From: JBQTGK01 sp052400665
Lineage (GTDB): Bacteria; Bacteroidota; Bacteroidia; Bacteroidales; Marinifilaceae
Reading direction: 5' to 3' (one strand)
NCBI GenBank assembly: GCA_052400665.1
Contig: JBQTGK010000001.1
DNA: 64,000 nt
The notes below the pieces were generated by a model. It was not told the DNA's origin. It saw nothing but the letters and a program-made list of their open reading frames with translations, and searched no databases. Every line of letters begins with the position of its first letter. Positions within the stretch are counted from its first letter, which is position 1. A program made the position numbers and the translations under genes. Shown here piece after piece: positions 35,976-45,034 of the stretch.

Positions 35976-37277
35976 ATGGCTAAAATAGAAATTATGATTC
36001 CTGCTATGGGGGAAGGAATCACAGAAGCAAACATTACTCAATTTTTAAAAAAAGAAGGCGATTTTGTAGAGGAAGAAGAATCGATTCTAGAAATTGCAAC
36101 CGATAAAGTAGACTCCGAAATACCTGCTCCACAAAGTGGGAAAATTGCTAAACTTCTTTTTTCGGAAGGAGAAACAGCTCAGGTTGGTGATGTAGTTGCC
36201 ATACTTCTTACCGAAGAAGAAGAATTAAGCGAGGAACCAAGCGCAGAACCTTTAGATGCCATACCTGAAGTTAAAAAGCAAATTCCAAAAAAAATAGCAA
36301 AAGAAATTTCTGTAGAACTTACACCTAACAATAAAACCGAAAGTGGAGCTTTTATTTCTCCATTGGTTCGAACGATAGCACAAAAAGAAAATATTAGCTC
36401 TGAAGAATTAAGTTTAATAAAAGGTTCAGGAGAAAATAAAAGAATCACAAAAAAAGACATTCTTAAATACATCGAGAATAAAAAATCTGAACCAACAATA
36501 CAAACAATCTCTGCAAGTCCAAAAATCTCAACACCTATTTCTCCTATTCAAGCTTCATATAGTGGCGATAATGTTGAAATTATCGAGATGGATCGTATGC
36601 GCAAGTTAATTGCTAACTACATGCTAAGCTCCAAACAAATATCCCCACATGTTACCTCATTTATTGATGTGGATGTTACTGCATTAGTACAATGGAGAAA
36701 TAAAATAAAAGATGAATTCTTAAAAAAAGAAGGTCAAAAACTAACTTTTACTCCGATTTTTGTTGAGGCTGTAAGCAAGGCACTTAAAGATTATCCTATG
36801 GTAAACGTTTCGGTTGATGGAGATAAAATTATCCGCAAAAAATTTATTAACATAGGAATGGCAACAGCTTTGCCAAGTGGCAATCTAATTGTTCCGGTTA
36901 TTAAATCGGCCGATGAAAAAAATTTAGTCGGAATAACCAAAACAGTTAACGATTTGGCAAACCGAGCAAGACAAAATAAACTTACTCCTAATGAGATACA
37001 GGGAAGTACTTTTACAATAACAAATTTAGGTGCTTTTGGGAGTACAACCGGAACACCAATTATTAATCAGCCCGAAGTAGCAATTTTAGCAATTGGAGCA
37101 ATTAAAAAGAAACCGGCAGTAATCGAAATTCCACATGGCGATACCATTGGAATTCGTAATATCATGGTGCTATCTCTTTCTTATGACCATAGAGTTGTAG
37201 ATGGTGCTTTGGGCGGAATGTTTCTAAAAAGAATTGCTGAAAATCTTGAGAACTTTGATACAAATAGAAATATTTGA
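35976..37277 (+). CDS. 2-oxo acid dehydrogenase E2 (dihydrolipoamide acyltransferase)
   Basis: This 433-aa E2 core protein has three parts in order. The lipoyl domain (1-78) has the target lysine at 44 in ATDKVDSE. The peripheral subunit-binding domain lies at about 125-165 (SPLVRTIAQKENIS). The catalytic domain (about 205-433) has His405 and Asp409 in YDHRVVDGA. It transfers acyl groups from E1 to CoA. The E1 partner is probably the alpha/beta fusion encoded at 53-55.6 kb, 16 kb away; no E3 gene is visible. The acyl specificity (pyruvate or branched-chain) is not clear. Confidence 0.9.
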   Translation: MAKIEIMIPAMGEGITEANITQFLKKEGDFVEEEESILEIATDKVDSEIPAPQSGKIAKLLFSEGETAQVGDVVAILLTEEEELSEEPSAEPLDAIPEVKKQIPKKIAKEISVELTPNNKTESGAFISPLVRTIAQKENISSEELSLIKGSGENKRITKKDILKYIENKKSEPTIQTISASPKISTPISPIQASYSGDNVEIIEMDRMRKLIANYMLSSKQISPHVTSFIDVDVTALVQWRNKIKDEFLKKEGQKLTFTPIFVEAVSKALKDYPMVNVSVDGDKIIRKKFINIGMATALPSGNLIVPVIKSADEKNLVGITKTVNDLANRARQNKLTPNEIQGSTFTITNLGAFGSTTGTPIINQPEVAILAIGAIKKKPAVIEIPHGDTIGIRNIMVLSLSYDHRVVDGALGGMFLKRIAENLENFDTNRNI

Positions 37278-37291
37278 TCAGAAATAAAACA

Positions 37292-37331
37292 TAAAAAAAG
37301 CCATTGAATACTCTTCAATGGCTTTTTATTG
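37292..37331 (+). terminator. Terminator after the E2 gene
   Basis: AAAAAGCCATTGAA and TTCAATGGCTTTTT form a perfect 14-bp stem with a five-base loop and T-rich tail, 16 bases past the E2 stop. Confidence 0.92.
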
Positions 37332-37519
37332 TATATTAGTAAACATTTACTCAAAAAAAATAAAATTTTATTCAAGATTAGACCAAAAGTACTTTTATGA
37401 TGATTACTTTTATGAGGTTTTTAAAGTAAATGATAAATAATACCTTTTTTTATCAACAAATTGGTATTTTTTGTTGAATCTCTATTGATATTTAAGCTGT
37501 ATCTATTATATTTAAGTTA

Positions 37520-40500
37520 TTGTTAATTAATTTAAAACATATTAACTGCCCAACAGACCCTAAATTAAAAAAGAGTCCTTCATTTCTAAAGGTCTTCTTT
37601 TTGGTTACATTCTCTATTCTAATAGGGGTGTGTAATGCCTACACTCTTAACGCAAGTCCAAAAAAGCAAAAAATAAGCAATAAAAAACAATATCATATTG
37701 CCGAAAATCTTCTTGCCAACCGAAATTTTACTAAAGCTGCTCAAATTTATAAAGAGCTATTAGATCAATCACCCCGAAATACAAATTTAAATTTCAAATT
37801 AGGAGTTTGTTATTTAAATATTATCTCCGAAAAAGGAAAATCGGTTGCTCTGCTTGAAAAAGCAATACAGTATACAAGTTCAAAAAATAACGTTCCCATA
37901 GATGTTTACTTTAATTTGGGAAAAGCCTATCATACCAACTATCAATTTAGAGAAGCTTTAAAAGTTTTTAAAGATTTATTACAGATTATCTCTCCTCAAA
38001 ATATTGATTTTAGAAACGAAATTCAGAGAGAAGTAAAAATGTGCAAAAATGGATTGGAGTTAGTAAAAAAGCCAATCGACATTTCAATTGTTAATTTAGG
38101 TAATAAAATTAATTCTGAGTTTGCAGAACACAGCCCTGGAGTAACTGCCGATGAAAGTACAATGGTATTTACATCAAGAAGAAATGGCACAGGAAGTAAA
38201 TTAGATAGTGATGGTCAGTATTTTGAAGACATTTACATTACACATTTAGTTAATGATTCATGGTCGACACCCAAAGGCATTGCTGAACTTAATACGAACG
38301 ATCACGATGCATCCATATCAATTTCGGCTGACGGACAAGAATTATACATATACAAAGCTGGCTTTATTGATCGAAAAGATTCAGAAGGTGGAGATATCTA
38401 TGTTAGTAAATTAGAAGGAAATAACTGGTCTGAACCTAAAAAATTAGGTTCAAATATCAATTCAAAAAGTAAGGAAAGTCACATTTCAATTTCGGCCGAC
38501 AAAAGAACCATGTTTTTCTCAAGCGATCGTCCGGGAGGATATGGTGGAATGGATATTTATACCGTTACGCTTCTTCCAAACGGCAAATGGGGAAAAGCAC
38601 GAAATTTAGGACCTGCAATAAATACAGAATACGACGACGATGCACCTTTTATTCATCCTGATGGAAAAACACTTTACTTTAGTTCGGCAGGACATAAAAC
38701 AATGGGTGGCTTAGATATATTTAAAAGTATAAACAGTAAAGGAAGATGGACAAGCCCAATAAACATTGGTTATCCGATTAATTCAACTGATGATGATATT
38801 TACTACACCCCCACTCCCGATGGAAGAAGAGCTTACTTTGCGTCTCATAGGAAGGGAAGTTTAGGAAGAACAGATATATTCCTGATTAAAACACCAAACT
38901 CCGAACAAGCTGGTTTATTCGTTTTAAAAGGAAAAATTATTACTACCAATGGTGATCCAGTAGGAAATGCTAAAATTACTGTAAGCCATAATAAGCAAAC
39001 TATAGGTATTTATACACCCAACACTGCAAATGGAAAATTTTTATTTATAATTGAAGCAGGCAAAAAATACAATCTGGAAATTGTAGCCGAAGGATACAGA
39101 ACTTTGCGCACAATTTTAAATATTCCGGTTAATTATGCCAACAAAGAAAATCATAGTGTAATTACATTGCTTCCGCTTACTTTGCGTTCAAAAGATGAGC
39201 CCGATTATCCTCAAACTATTGAATTAATTGATTTTGAAAAAAGTAAATTAAATGAAGTAAGTGGTTTATCATCAGAAACAGATTCAATTCCTGATAATAA
39301 AGAATTTATTGATTCTTTGGCTAAAGATAGTATCCTTACTGAACCTGCAAATAAAACTATCGATAAGATTATTAATGAAATGAGTAAAGACAGTCTTGTT
39401 CTGAATACTAAGCCTGTAATTGCCAAACCAGAGGAAAAACAAGCAATTGTTAAGAATACAATAACACCTGTTACTAAAACAGTTACCAAACCAAAGACAA
39501 CTAAAGAAACAGCTTCCGAAAAAATAAATACAAAAGTTGAAGCAATAGCAACAGGCGATTTAGCTTTTACTCTAGATTTGGGTAATTTCACTTCACCTCA
39601 AGAAAAATTATTCGATAATCTGGATGGTGTTATAGAAACAAAAGGTCCGGATAAGAATTACCATTATACCTACGGAAAATTTAAAAATTACAAAGAAGCT
39701 TCCAAAGCACAAAAACAACTGCTTGCAAAAGGAGTTAAAACATCTACCATTCGAATTTTATCAGAAAACAATTTGGTAAAAGAAAAATCGGGAGGCGAAA
39801 CCTACTATACCATACAGATAATGGCACTAAATCTGCCAATCGAAGCTGAATTTTTCGATAATCTGGATAATGTAAAAGTCTTTAATGGAACCGATGGATT
39901 TACCCGATATACGTATCGAAAATTTAAATCCTATCGCGAAGCGGTTAAGGAAATGAATAGACTCATTCGCATGGGATATTGGGATGCATTCATAAGAACC
40001 GTTATAAACGATCAATTACTATATTCAGGTATGAAATATCAGGAATCATCGACTTATACGATACAGGTAATGGCCTTAAGAAATCCTCGCCCACTTGCTT
40101 ATTTTAGCGATTTAGGAAAAGTTAATATGTATGCCGATAAAACAGGTTTATACCGATATACCTACAAAACTTATTCTTCAAAACACAAAGCTATCCGCGA
40201 TTTAGGCAGTGTTCTAAAAAATGGATACTGGGATGCTTTTGTACGAAGATCCTTGCATGGAGAAGCAATACTGCATAACAATAAGGGTACTAAAAACAAT
40301 AGCTTCTATACCATTCAGGTAATGGCATTAAGAAATTCCCGTCCCCTAAATTATTTTAGTAATCTGGGCGAAGATAATTTATCTTTATACAAAGGTAATG
40401 ATGGATTATCGAGGTATACGTTTCAAAAATTCAATTCTCTTTCGAAAGCACAAAGTAGTTTGCCAGAGGTAACTAAAAAAGGATACTTCGATGCATTTAC

Positions 40501-40531
40501 CCGTGAAATAAAATGGTATAGCGAAAACTAA
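37520..40531 (+). CDS. TPR / PD40 beta-propeller / four-SPOR-repeat envelope protein
   Basis: This protein of about 1003 aa is built from a signal peptide (roughly 23-45), TPR-like helices (50-150), a PD40/WD40-like propeller (about 190-480), a carboxypeptidase-regulatory-like domain (490-575), a low-complexity linker (580-675) and four SPOR-like repeats (about 680-755, 760-838, 845-922, 928-1003). The last three repeats begin YTIQ(I/V)MAL. The front half resembles PorE of the T9SS, but the usual OmpA-like domain is replaced by SPOR domains, known to bind denuded glycan strands. There is no early ATG. The TTG at 37520 is the likeliest start. I infer a periplasmic or outer-membrane role linked to septal peptidoglycan. 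Confidence 0.8.
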   Translation: MLINLKHINCPTDPKLKKSPSFLKVFFLVTFSILIGVCNAYTLNASPKKQKISNKKQYHIAENLLANRNFTKAAQIYKELLDQSPRNTNLNFKLGVCYLNIISEKGKSVALLEKAIQYTSSKNNVPIDVYFNLGKAYHTNYQFREALKVFKDLLQIISPQNIDFRNEIQREVKMCKNGLELVKKPIDISIVNLGNKINSEFAEHSPGVTADESTMVFTSRRNGTGSKLDSDGQYFEDIYITHLVNDSWSTPKGIAELNTNDHDASISISADGQELYIYKAGFIDRKDSEGGDIYVSKLEGNNWSEPKKLGSNINSKSKESHISISADKRTMFFSSDRPGGYGGMDIYTVTLLPNGKWGKARNLGPAINTEYDDDAPFIHPDGKTLYFSSAGHKTMGGLDIFKSINSKGRWTSPINIGYPINSTDDDIYYTPTPDGRRAYFASHRKGSLGRTDIFLIKTPNSEQAGLFVLKGKIITTNGDPVGNAKITVSHNKQTIGIYTPNTANGKFLFIIEAGKKYNLEIVAEGYRTLRTILNIPVNYANKENHSVITLLPLTLRSKDEPDYPQTIELIDFEKSKLNEVSGLSSETDSIPDNKEFIDSLAKDSILTEPANKTIDKIINEMSKDSLVLNTKPVIAKPEEKQAIVKNTITPVTKTVTKPKTTKETASEKINTKVEAIATGDLAFTLDLGNFTSPQEKLFDNLDGVIETKGPDKNYHYTYGKFKNYKEASKAQKQLLAKGVKTSTIRILSENNLVKEKSGGETYYTIQIMALNLPIEAEFFDNLDNVKVFNGTDGFTRYTYRKFKSYREAVKEMNRLIRMGYWDAFIRTVINDQLLYSGMKYQESSTYTIQVMALRNPRPLAYFSDLGKVNMYADKTGLYRYTYKTYSSKHKAIRDLGSVLKNGYWDAFVRRSLHGEAILHNNKGTKNNSFYTIQVMALRNSRPLNYFSNLGEDNLSLYKGNDGLSRYTFQKFNSLSKAQSSLPEVTKKGYFDAFTREIKWYSEN

Positions 40532-40532
40532 A

Positions 40533-41069
40533 ATGCAAATCCTGGAAAACAAAAATATTAGATTGCGCGCCCTTGAACCAACCGACTTAAAGTTGCTTTA
40601 CGAGTGGGAAAATAATTCTACAATATGGGAAGTAAGCAATACACTAAAACCATTTTCACTCTTTGTTTTAAAACAATATTTAGAAAGTTCACATTTAGAT
40701 ATTTTTGAGACAAAACAATTACGTCTTGTAATAGAACTAAAGGATACCAGCAAAGCGGTGGGCTTAATCGACCTATTCGATTTTGATCCCTTTCATCGTC
40801 ATGCCGGCGTGGGAGTTTTAATTCACAACAAAGAAAACCAACAAAAAGGTTACGCAAGCGAAGCATTACAAAGCTTATGCAACTATGCATTTTCAGTGCT
40901 TAAATTACATCAGTTGTATTGCAATATAACCTCCGATAATGAAAGCAGTTTGCACTTGTTTAAAAATCAGGGATTCGAAATTTCCGGATTAAAAAAAGAC
41001 TGGATTAATACAGCTAATGGCTGGAAAGATGAATATCTTTTGCAAAAAATAAACGTTACAAATTTTTAA
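40533..41069 (+). CDS. GNAT-family N-acetyltransferase (RimJ/RimL type)
   Basis: This 178-aa protein has the Acetyltransf_3 layout: RLRALEPTDLKLLYEWEN at the start, VGVLIHNKENQQKGYASEAL as the acetyl-CoA pyrophosphate loop, and NESSLHLFKNQGFE near the end. The substrate is probably a protein N-terminus or an amine but cannot be told. It begins just after the SPOR-protein stop and overlaps the tail of the convergent HsdR-N gene by 14 bases. Confidence 0.85.
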   Translation: MQILENKNIRLRALEPTDLKLLYEWENNSTIWEVSNTLKPFSLFVLKQYLESSHLDIFETKQLRLVIELKDTSKAVGLIDLFDFDPFHRHAGVGVLIHNKENQQKGYASEALQSLCNYAFSVLKLHQLYCNITSDNESSLHLFKNQGFEISGLKKDWINTANGWKDEYLLQKINVTNF

Positions 41070-41514
41070 TTTCCTGATAATTGGGAATATCTTCCATAAA
41101 CTGGAAACTCTGTTTCTCATAATCCATATAACAACAAAAATGCCTTAAACCATTAGTCACCACTAAAAAAGGGACTCTAAGCTTCATATTATATCTGGCA
41201 ATCTGATTAAATACTTCTTGCGTAATTTTAATTTTAGTGGATTTACACTCCACAATAATTACAGGATTAGCATTTTTATTGTAAAAAACAATATCGCTGC
41301 GTTGTGGTAAAAGATTAACATCTACCTTTTTCTCTACAGCAATTAAAGAATCGGGATATCCTTTTTCTTCAACCAGGTATCGAATAAAATTCTGACGAAC
41401 CCATTCTTCTGGTGTTAATACCACATACTTCTTTCGTATACTGTCAAAAATTAGTTTTCTTTGCAGATCAAATTTTAATTTGAAAGAATAAGTTGGTAAA
41501 TTTAAATTTTCCAT
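41056..41514 (-). CDS. Solitary HsdR-N domain (type I restriction R-subunit nuclease-like)
   Basis: This 152-aa protein consists only of the N-terminal nuclease-like domain of type I restriction R subunits (HSDR_N_2). The PD-(D/E)xK core is RSDIVFYN followed by VIIVECKSTK. It has no helicase part and no neighbouring specificity or methylase gene, so it is not a restriction system. Single-domain copies are widespread in Bacteroidota, often near holA, as here. A repair or RNA/DNA processing role is possible but unknown. It is divergent from the AMP nucleosidase gene by 57 bases. Confidence 0.82.
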   Translation of the reverse strand: MENLNLPTYSFKLKFDLQRKLIFDSIRKKYVVLTPEEWVRQNFIRYLVEEKGYPDSLIAVEKKVDVNLLPQRSDIVFYNKNANPVIIVECKSTKIKITQEVFNQIARYNMKLRVPFLVVTNGLRHFCCYMDYEKQSFQFMEDIPNYQEIKNL

Positions 41515-41571
41515 AAAAAAAGCTTAACAGCTCAAATATACAAGTTTATTCCTATATAAAATCTCCAATTA

Positions 41572-42342
41572 ATGAAGACCAAAGAAGAAATCGTAAAAAA
41601 CTGGCTTAGCAGATATACCGGCAGAGAACTAACCGATTTTACTCCATATATATTACTTACCAATTTTAATCATTATGTAGAGTTATTTGCAAAATGGCAC
41701 AATTGTGAAATTGTTGGTGAAGACAAAGCAATGCCAAACGCTTCGGCCGATGGTGTTACCATTATAAATTTTGGCATGGGTAGTCCTAATGCTGCTACTG
41801 TACTTGATTTGTTAAGTGCAATTAGCCCCAAAGGGGTACTTTTTTTAGGCAAATGCGGTGGTTTAAAAAGAAAGAACAAACTGGGAGATCTTATTCTGCC
41901 AATTGCCGCCATTAGAAGCGAAGGAACATCGAATGACTATTTACCACCCGAAGTTCCAGCATTGCCTGCATTCAGTCTTCAAATGGCCGTATCGAAGGTT
42001 ATTTCGGATAGAAATAAAGAATATTACACCGGCACAGTGTTAACCACAAATAAACGAGTGTGGGAATACGATGTTCGATTTAAAAAATATCTTGGCAAAA
42101 CCAGAGCAATGGCTATTGATATGGAAACTGCAACAATTTTTACCGTAGGGTTTTATAATGAAATTCCTGTTGGCGCTCTCCTGTTAGTATCCGATCAACC
42201 AATGATTTCGGAAGGTGTAAAAACCGACAAAAGTGATGCTGCGGTAACCAATCAGTTTGTAAAAGAACACTTAGAAGTAGGAATTGAGGCTTTAAAAGAA
42301 ATTATGCACAACCGCCAATCAGTAAAACATTTAAGATTTTAA
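41572..42342 (+). CDS. amn: AMP nucleosidase
   Basis: This 256-aa protein of the nucleoside phosphorylase superfamily hydrolyses AMP to adenine and ribose 5-phosphate. Features are GKCGGLKRKNKLGDLILP, the purine-site stretch MAIDMETATIFTVG with the conserved glutamate, and LLLVSDQPM. It is the short Bacteroidota version, without the extra N-terminal domain of the E. coli enzyme. It ends 10 bases before holA, so the two are co-transcribed. Confidence 0.88.
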   Translation: MKTKEEIVKNWLSRYTGRELTDFTPYILLTNFNHYVELFAKWHNCEIVGEDKAMPNASADGVTIINFGMGSPNAATVLDLLSAISPKGVLFLGKCGGLKRKNKLGDLILPIAAIRSEGTSNDYLPPEVPALPAFSLQMAVSKVISDRNKEYYTGTVLTTNKRVWEYDVRFKKYLGKTRAMAIDMETATIFTVGFYNEIPVGALLLVSDQPMISEGVKTDKSDAAVTNQFVKEHLEVGIEALKEIMHNRQSVKHLRF

Positions 42343-42352
42343 GATCAGCAAA

Positions 42353-43354
42353 ATGACTTACGAAGAAATATTACGCAGTCTGAAAAAGAAAGAATACGCT
42401 CCTGTTTACTTTTTAATGGGAGATGAAAGATTTTTTATTGATAAGATTACCGATTATATTATAGATACTGCTATTTCTGAATCGGAACGCGATTTTAATC
42501 AAACTATTCTTTATGGTAAAGATACTGATATAGGAACTATTGTAACTACAGCCAGAAGATTTCCTATGATGTCGGAAAGACAAATTGTAATTGTTCGTGA
42601 AGCTCAAAATATAAAAAATATAGATCAGCTTTTATCTTATGTAAAAACGCCATTAAAATCTACTATTCTGGTAATAAACTACAAATACAAATCGCTCGAT
42701 AAGAGAAAAAGCTTTACAAAAGAAATTGCAAAAAATGGAGTTTTATTCGAATCTAAAAAAATCTATGATAATCAAGTTCCAGATTGGATTAAAAAATATG
42801 CCAGTCGTTTAAAATATAAAATCGATAATAAAGCAGCTTTTCTACTGGCCGAATTTTTAGGTAATGATTTAGGTAAAATTACAAATGCCCTCGAAAAACT
42901 TAGCATAAATATCAACAAAAGTAATACAATCACACCCGATGATATTGAAAAAAACATAGGAATATCAAAAGATTACAACAACTTTGAATTACAAAATGCT
43001 CTGGGCAAAAAAGACGTTCTAAAAGCCAATCAGATTATAAACTACTTTTCTACAAATGAAAAAAATAATCCAATGGTTGTAACCATTGCACTCTTGCACT
43101 CGTATTTCTCAAAAGTTCTTAAGTATTATTTTATTAAAAATAAAGTAAACGAAAAAGCTGTTGCCTCAAGCTTAAACATTAATCCTTTTTTTGTAAAGGA
43201 CTATAAACAAGCTTCTCTCAATTATAATCCCAAGAAATTGGTTTCAATTATTGAATTATTGAGAGAATTTGATCTAAAATCAAAAGGATATGGTGACATA
43301 AGCACAAAGCATGGAGATTTATTAAAAGAACTGATCTTTAAAATCCTCCACTAA
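42353..43354 (+). CDS. holA: DNA polymerase III delta subunit
   Basis: This 333-aa clamp-loader subunit opens the beta clamp. The N-terminal AAA-like part has YFLMGDERFFIDKI at 18-31, the middle contains FLAEFLGNDLGKITNALEKL, and the C-terminal collar domain includes KDVLKANQIINYF. As usual for delta there is no working ATP site. It follows amn closely and ends 50 bases before the next gene. Confidence 0.9.
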   Translation: MTYEEILRSLKKKEYAPVYFLMGDERFFIDKITDYIIDTAISESERDFNQTILYGKDTDIGTIVTTARRFPMMSERQIVIVREAQNIKNIDQLLSYVKTPLKSTILVINYKYKSLDKRKSFTKEIAKNGVLFESKKIYDNQVPDWIKKYASRLKYKIDNKAAFLLAEFLGNDLGKITNALEKLSININKSNTITPDDIEKNIGISKDYNNFELQNALGKKDVLKANQIINYFSTNEKNNPMVVTIALLHSYFSKVLKYYFIKNKVNEKAVASSLNINPFFVKDYKQASLNYNPKKLVSIIELLREFDLKSKGYGDISTKHGDLLKELIFKILH

Positions 43355-43404
43355 GAACAGTATAAAATTTATAACTTAAGTTGTACGCAATACACTAATC
43401 TAAT

Positions 43405-44073
43405 ATGAGATTAAATCTATCCATTCTACTACTACTTGGACTTCTGCTATGTGCAAAAGCTGGTTTTGGCCAAACACCTATTGCAAAAAACGATACAGTT
43501 TCTATCACAAACCAAAGTTCCAATAACGATGTGATATACATTGAAGTTGATTTCCTTAAAAATGATCAAATATCATCGATTGATGATATCGAATCATCAA
43601 TAATCAAACAAACAGATCAATTTGGAAAAGCCTACCTAATCGAAGACAATACTTTAATGGTCTATTACCCTTACGATTTAAGTTACGGTACAGATACTAT
43701 TTATTATGAAATTTGTTCGAATACAAATTTATGTGACAAAGCCCTTGTCTTGGTAAATGTATTAGATCCAAATCAGGTAGAGCTATTTATACCTTCCTCA
43801 TTTTCACCAAACAACGATAATATCAATGACAAATTTTATATTAAAGGCATTGAAAATTATCCTGAAAACGAATTTATTGTATTCTCTCGCTGGGGTACTA
43901 AAGTTTTTGAACAAAAAAACTATACGAATCAGGAAGCCTGGGATGGAGGATACAATAGTACTGGAGTAAAACTCGGCCCAGGAGACAAATTACCTAAGGG
44001 TACTTACTTCTTTAAGCTAATAATTAAAGATAAAGAGTATGTAAAAAGTGGCTATATCGTTGTTAAGTACTAA
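43405..44073 (+). CDS. Small T9SS cargo with type B (CHU_C) C-terminal signal
   Basis: This 222-aa protein has a signal peptide (residues 1-22, ending in GFG). One Ig/cadherin-like domain (about 25-125; KNDTVSI, then SYGTDTIYYEICSN) is followed by a gliding-motility-associated type B C-terminal domain (about 128-222; IPSSFSPNNDNINDKFYIKG, then VFSRWGTKVFE and LPKGTYFFKLI). Type B domains direct secretion by the T9SS, usually on very large adhesins, and work with PorP/SprF proteins. Here the cargo is small and is followed two bases later by a PorP/SprF gene. Confidence 0.85.
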   Translation: MRLNLSILLLLGLLLCAKAGFGQTPIAKNDTVSITNQSSNNDVIYIEVDFLKNDQISSIDDIESSIIKQTDQFGKAYLIEDNTLMVYYPYDLSYGTDTIYYEICSNTNLCDKALVLVNVLDPNQVELFIPSSFSPNNDNINDKFYIKGIENYPENEFIVFSRWGTKVFEQKNYTNQEAWDGGYNSTGVKLGPGDKLPKGTYFFKLIIKDKEYVKSGYIVVKY

Positions 44074-44075
44074 AT

Positions 44076-45029
44076 ATGGAGAAAACTATAAAAGCTATCA
44101 TATTTTTCGGATGTTTTCTGTTATGTGCTATGCAATCTGTAGCGCAGGAAGACATCCGTTTTTCTAATTATTCTTACAACCGGCTTTTTTACAATCCGGC
44201 TTATGCAGGTAGTAGTCGATTTATGGAGGCCGTTCTTGCCTACCGAAATCAATGGGTTGATGTTGAAGGTTCTCCTCAAACAGCTGTACTATCGGTACAA
44301 GCTCCTGTAAACTATGCAAAATTTGGATTGGGAGCTGTTGTTTACAATAACCAATTCGGAATACAAAAAGACAATGCAGTATTCTTAAATTATGCCTATC
44401 ATTTGCAAGTAAGTTACAAAGGAACATTATCAATGGGTATACAGGCTGGCTTTATAAACAAACAAATTAAATGGACTGAGTTAACAACTTATGATCCAAA
44501 CTTTACTTCGCCCGATGATCCAGCTTTCCCAGATAGTGATGTATCAACATGGGTACCAAATTTTGGAATCGGATTTTATTATTACACCCCCAAATATTAC
44601 ATTGGTTTTTCAGCTCCAAGACTGTTATCGAACGATCAGCCGTCCTCAGAAGGCTTTTCTAATAACATGAAATTTAAAGCCGGAAACATACCTCTCTATA
44701 TTGGTGCAGGAACAAAAACAGACCTTAGCTCTGAGATTAAATTTGCACCTTCTATATTATTGGTTAAATCGTATTCTGCAGATGTAACAGCCAATATCAA
44801 TTTAGATTTTATTCATGATAGCGGCGTATCAATAGGAGCCGGATATAGGTCGGACAATTCATGGGCCGGACTAGTAGGGTATCAATTAAGCCAAAAGCTA
44901 AGGTTTTCATATTCCTATGAAAGATATTTTGGAAAATACCAAGCAAAGGGTTTTACCAATCATGAAATAATATTAAATTACAATCTCTCTTTAAAAAAGA
45001 GCCGAATTACTTCACCGCGATATTTTTAA
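44076..45029 (+). CDS. PorP/SprF-family outer-membrane protein
   Basis: This 317-aa protein has a signal peptide (ending in SVAQ, about residue 24), then the PorP/SprF opening DIRFSNYSYNRLFYNPAYAGSSR. Beta-barrel strands follow, ending in HEIILNYNLSL. Members bind type B C-terminal domains and anchor or help secrete them through the T9SS. Its position directly after a type B cargo gene and before a PorE-like gene is the classic sprB-sprF style arrangement. It is a paralogue, not necessarily the core T9SS PorP. Confidence 0.88.
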   Translation: MEKTIKAIIFFGCFLLCAMQSVAQEDIRFSNYSYNRLFYNPAYAGSSRFMEAVLAYRNQWVDVEGSPQTAVLSVQAPVNYAKFGLGAVVYNNQFGIQKDNAVFLNYAYHLQVSYKGTLSMGIQAGFINKQIKWTELTTYDPNFTSPDDPAFPDSDVSTWVPNFGIGFYYYTPKYYIGFSAPRLLSNDQPSSEGFSNNMKFKAGNIPLYIGAGTKTDLSSEIKFAPSILLVKSYSADVTANINLDFIHDSGVSIGAGYRSDNSWAGLVGYQLSQKLRFSYSYERYFGKYQAKGFTNHEIILNYNLSLKKSRITSPRYF

Positions 45030-45034
45030 GGACT

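Noticed and set aside
39211..39591. 126-aa frame on the minus strand inside the SPOR-repeat gene
   Set aside because: It lies antisense to the low-complexity linker of a convincing gene, and its sequence is repetitive and hydrophobic with no family features.
41056..41514. Type I restriction-modification system
   Set aside because: Only an HsdR N-terminal domain is present. There is no helicase, HsdM or HsdS nearby, so it is called a solitary domain.
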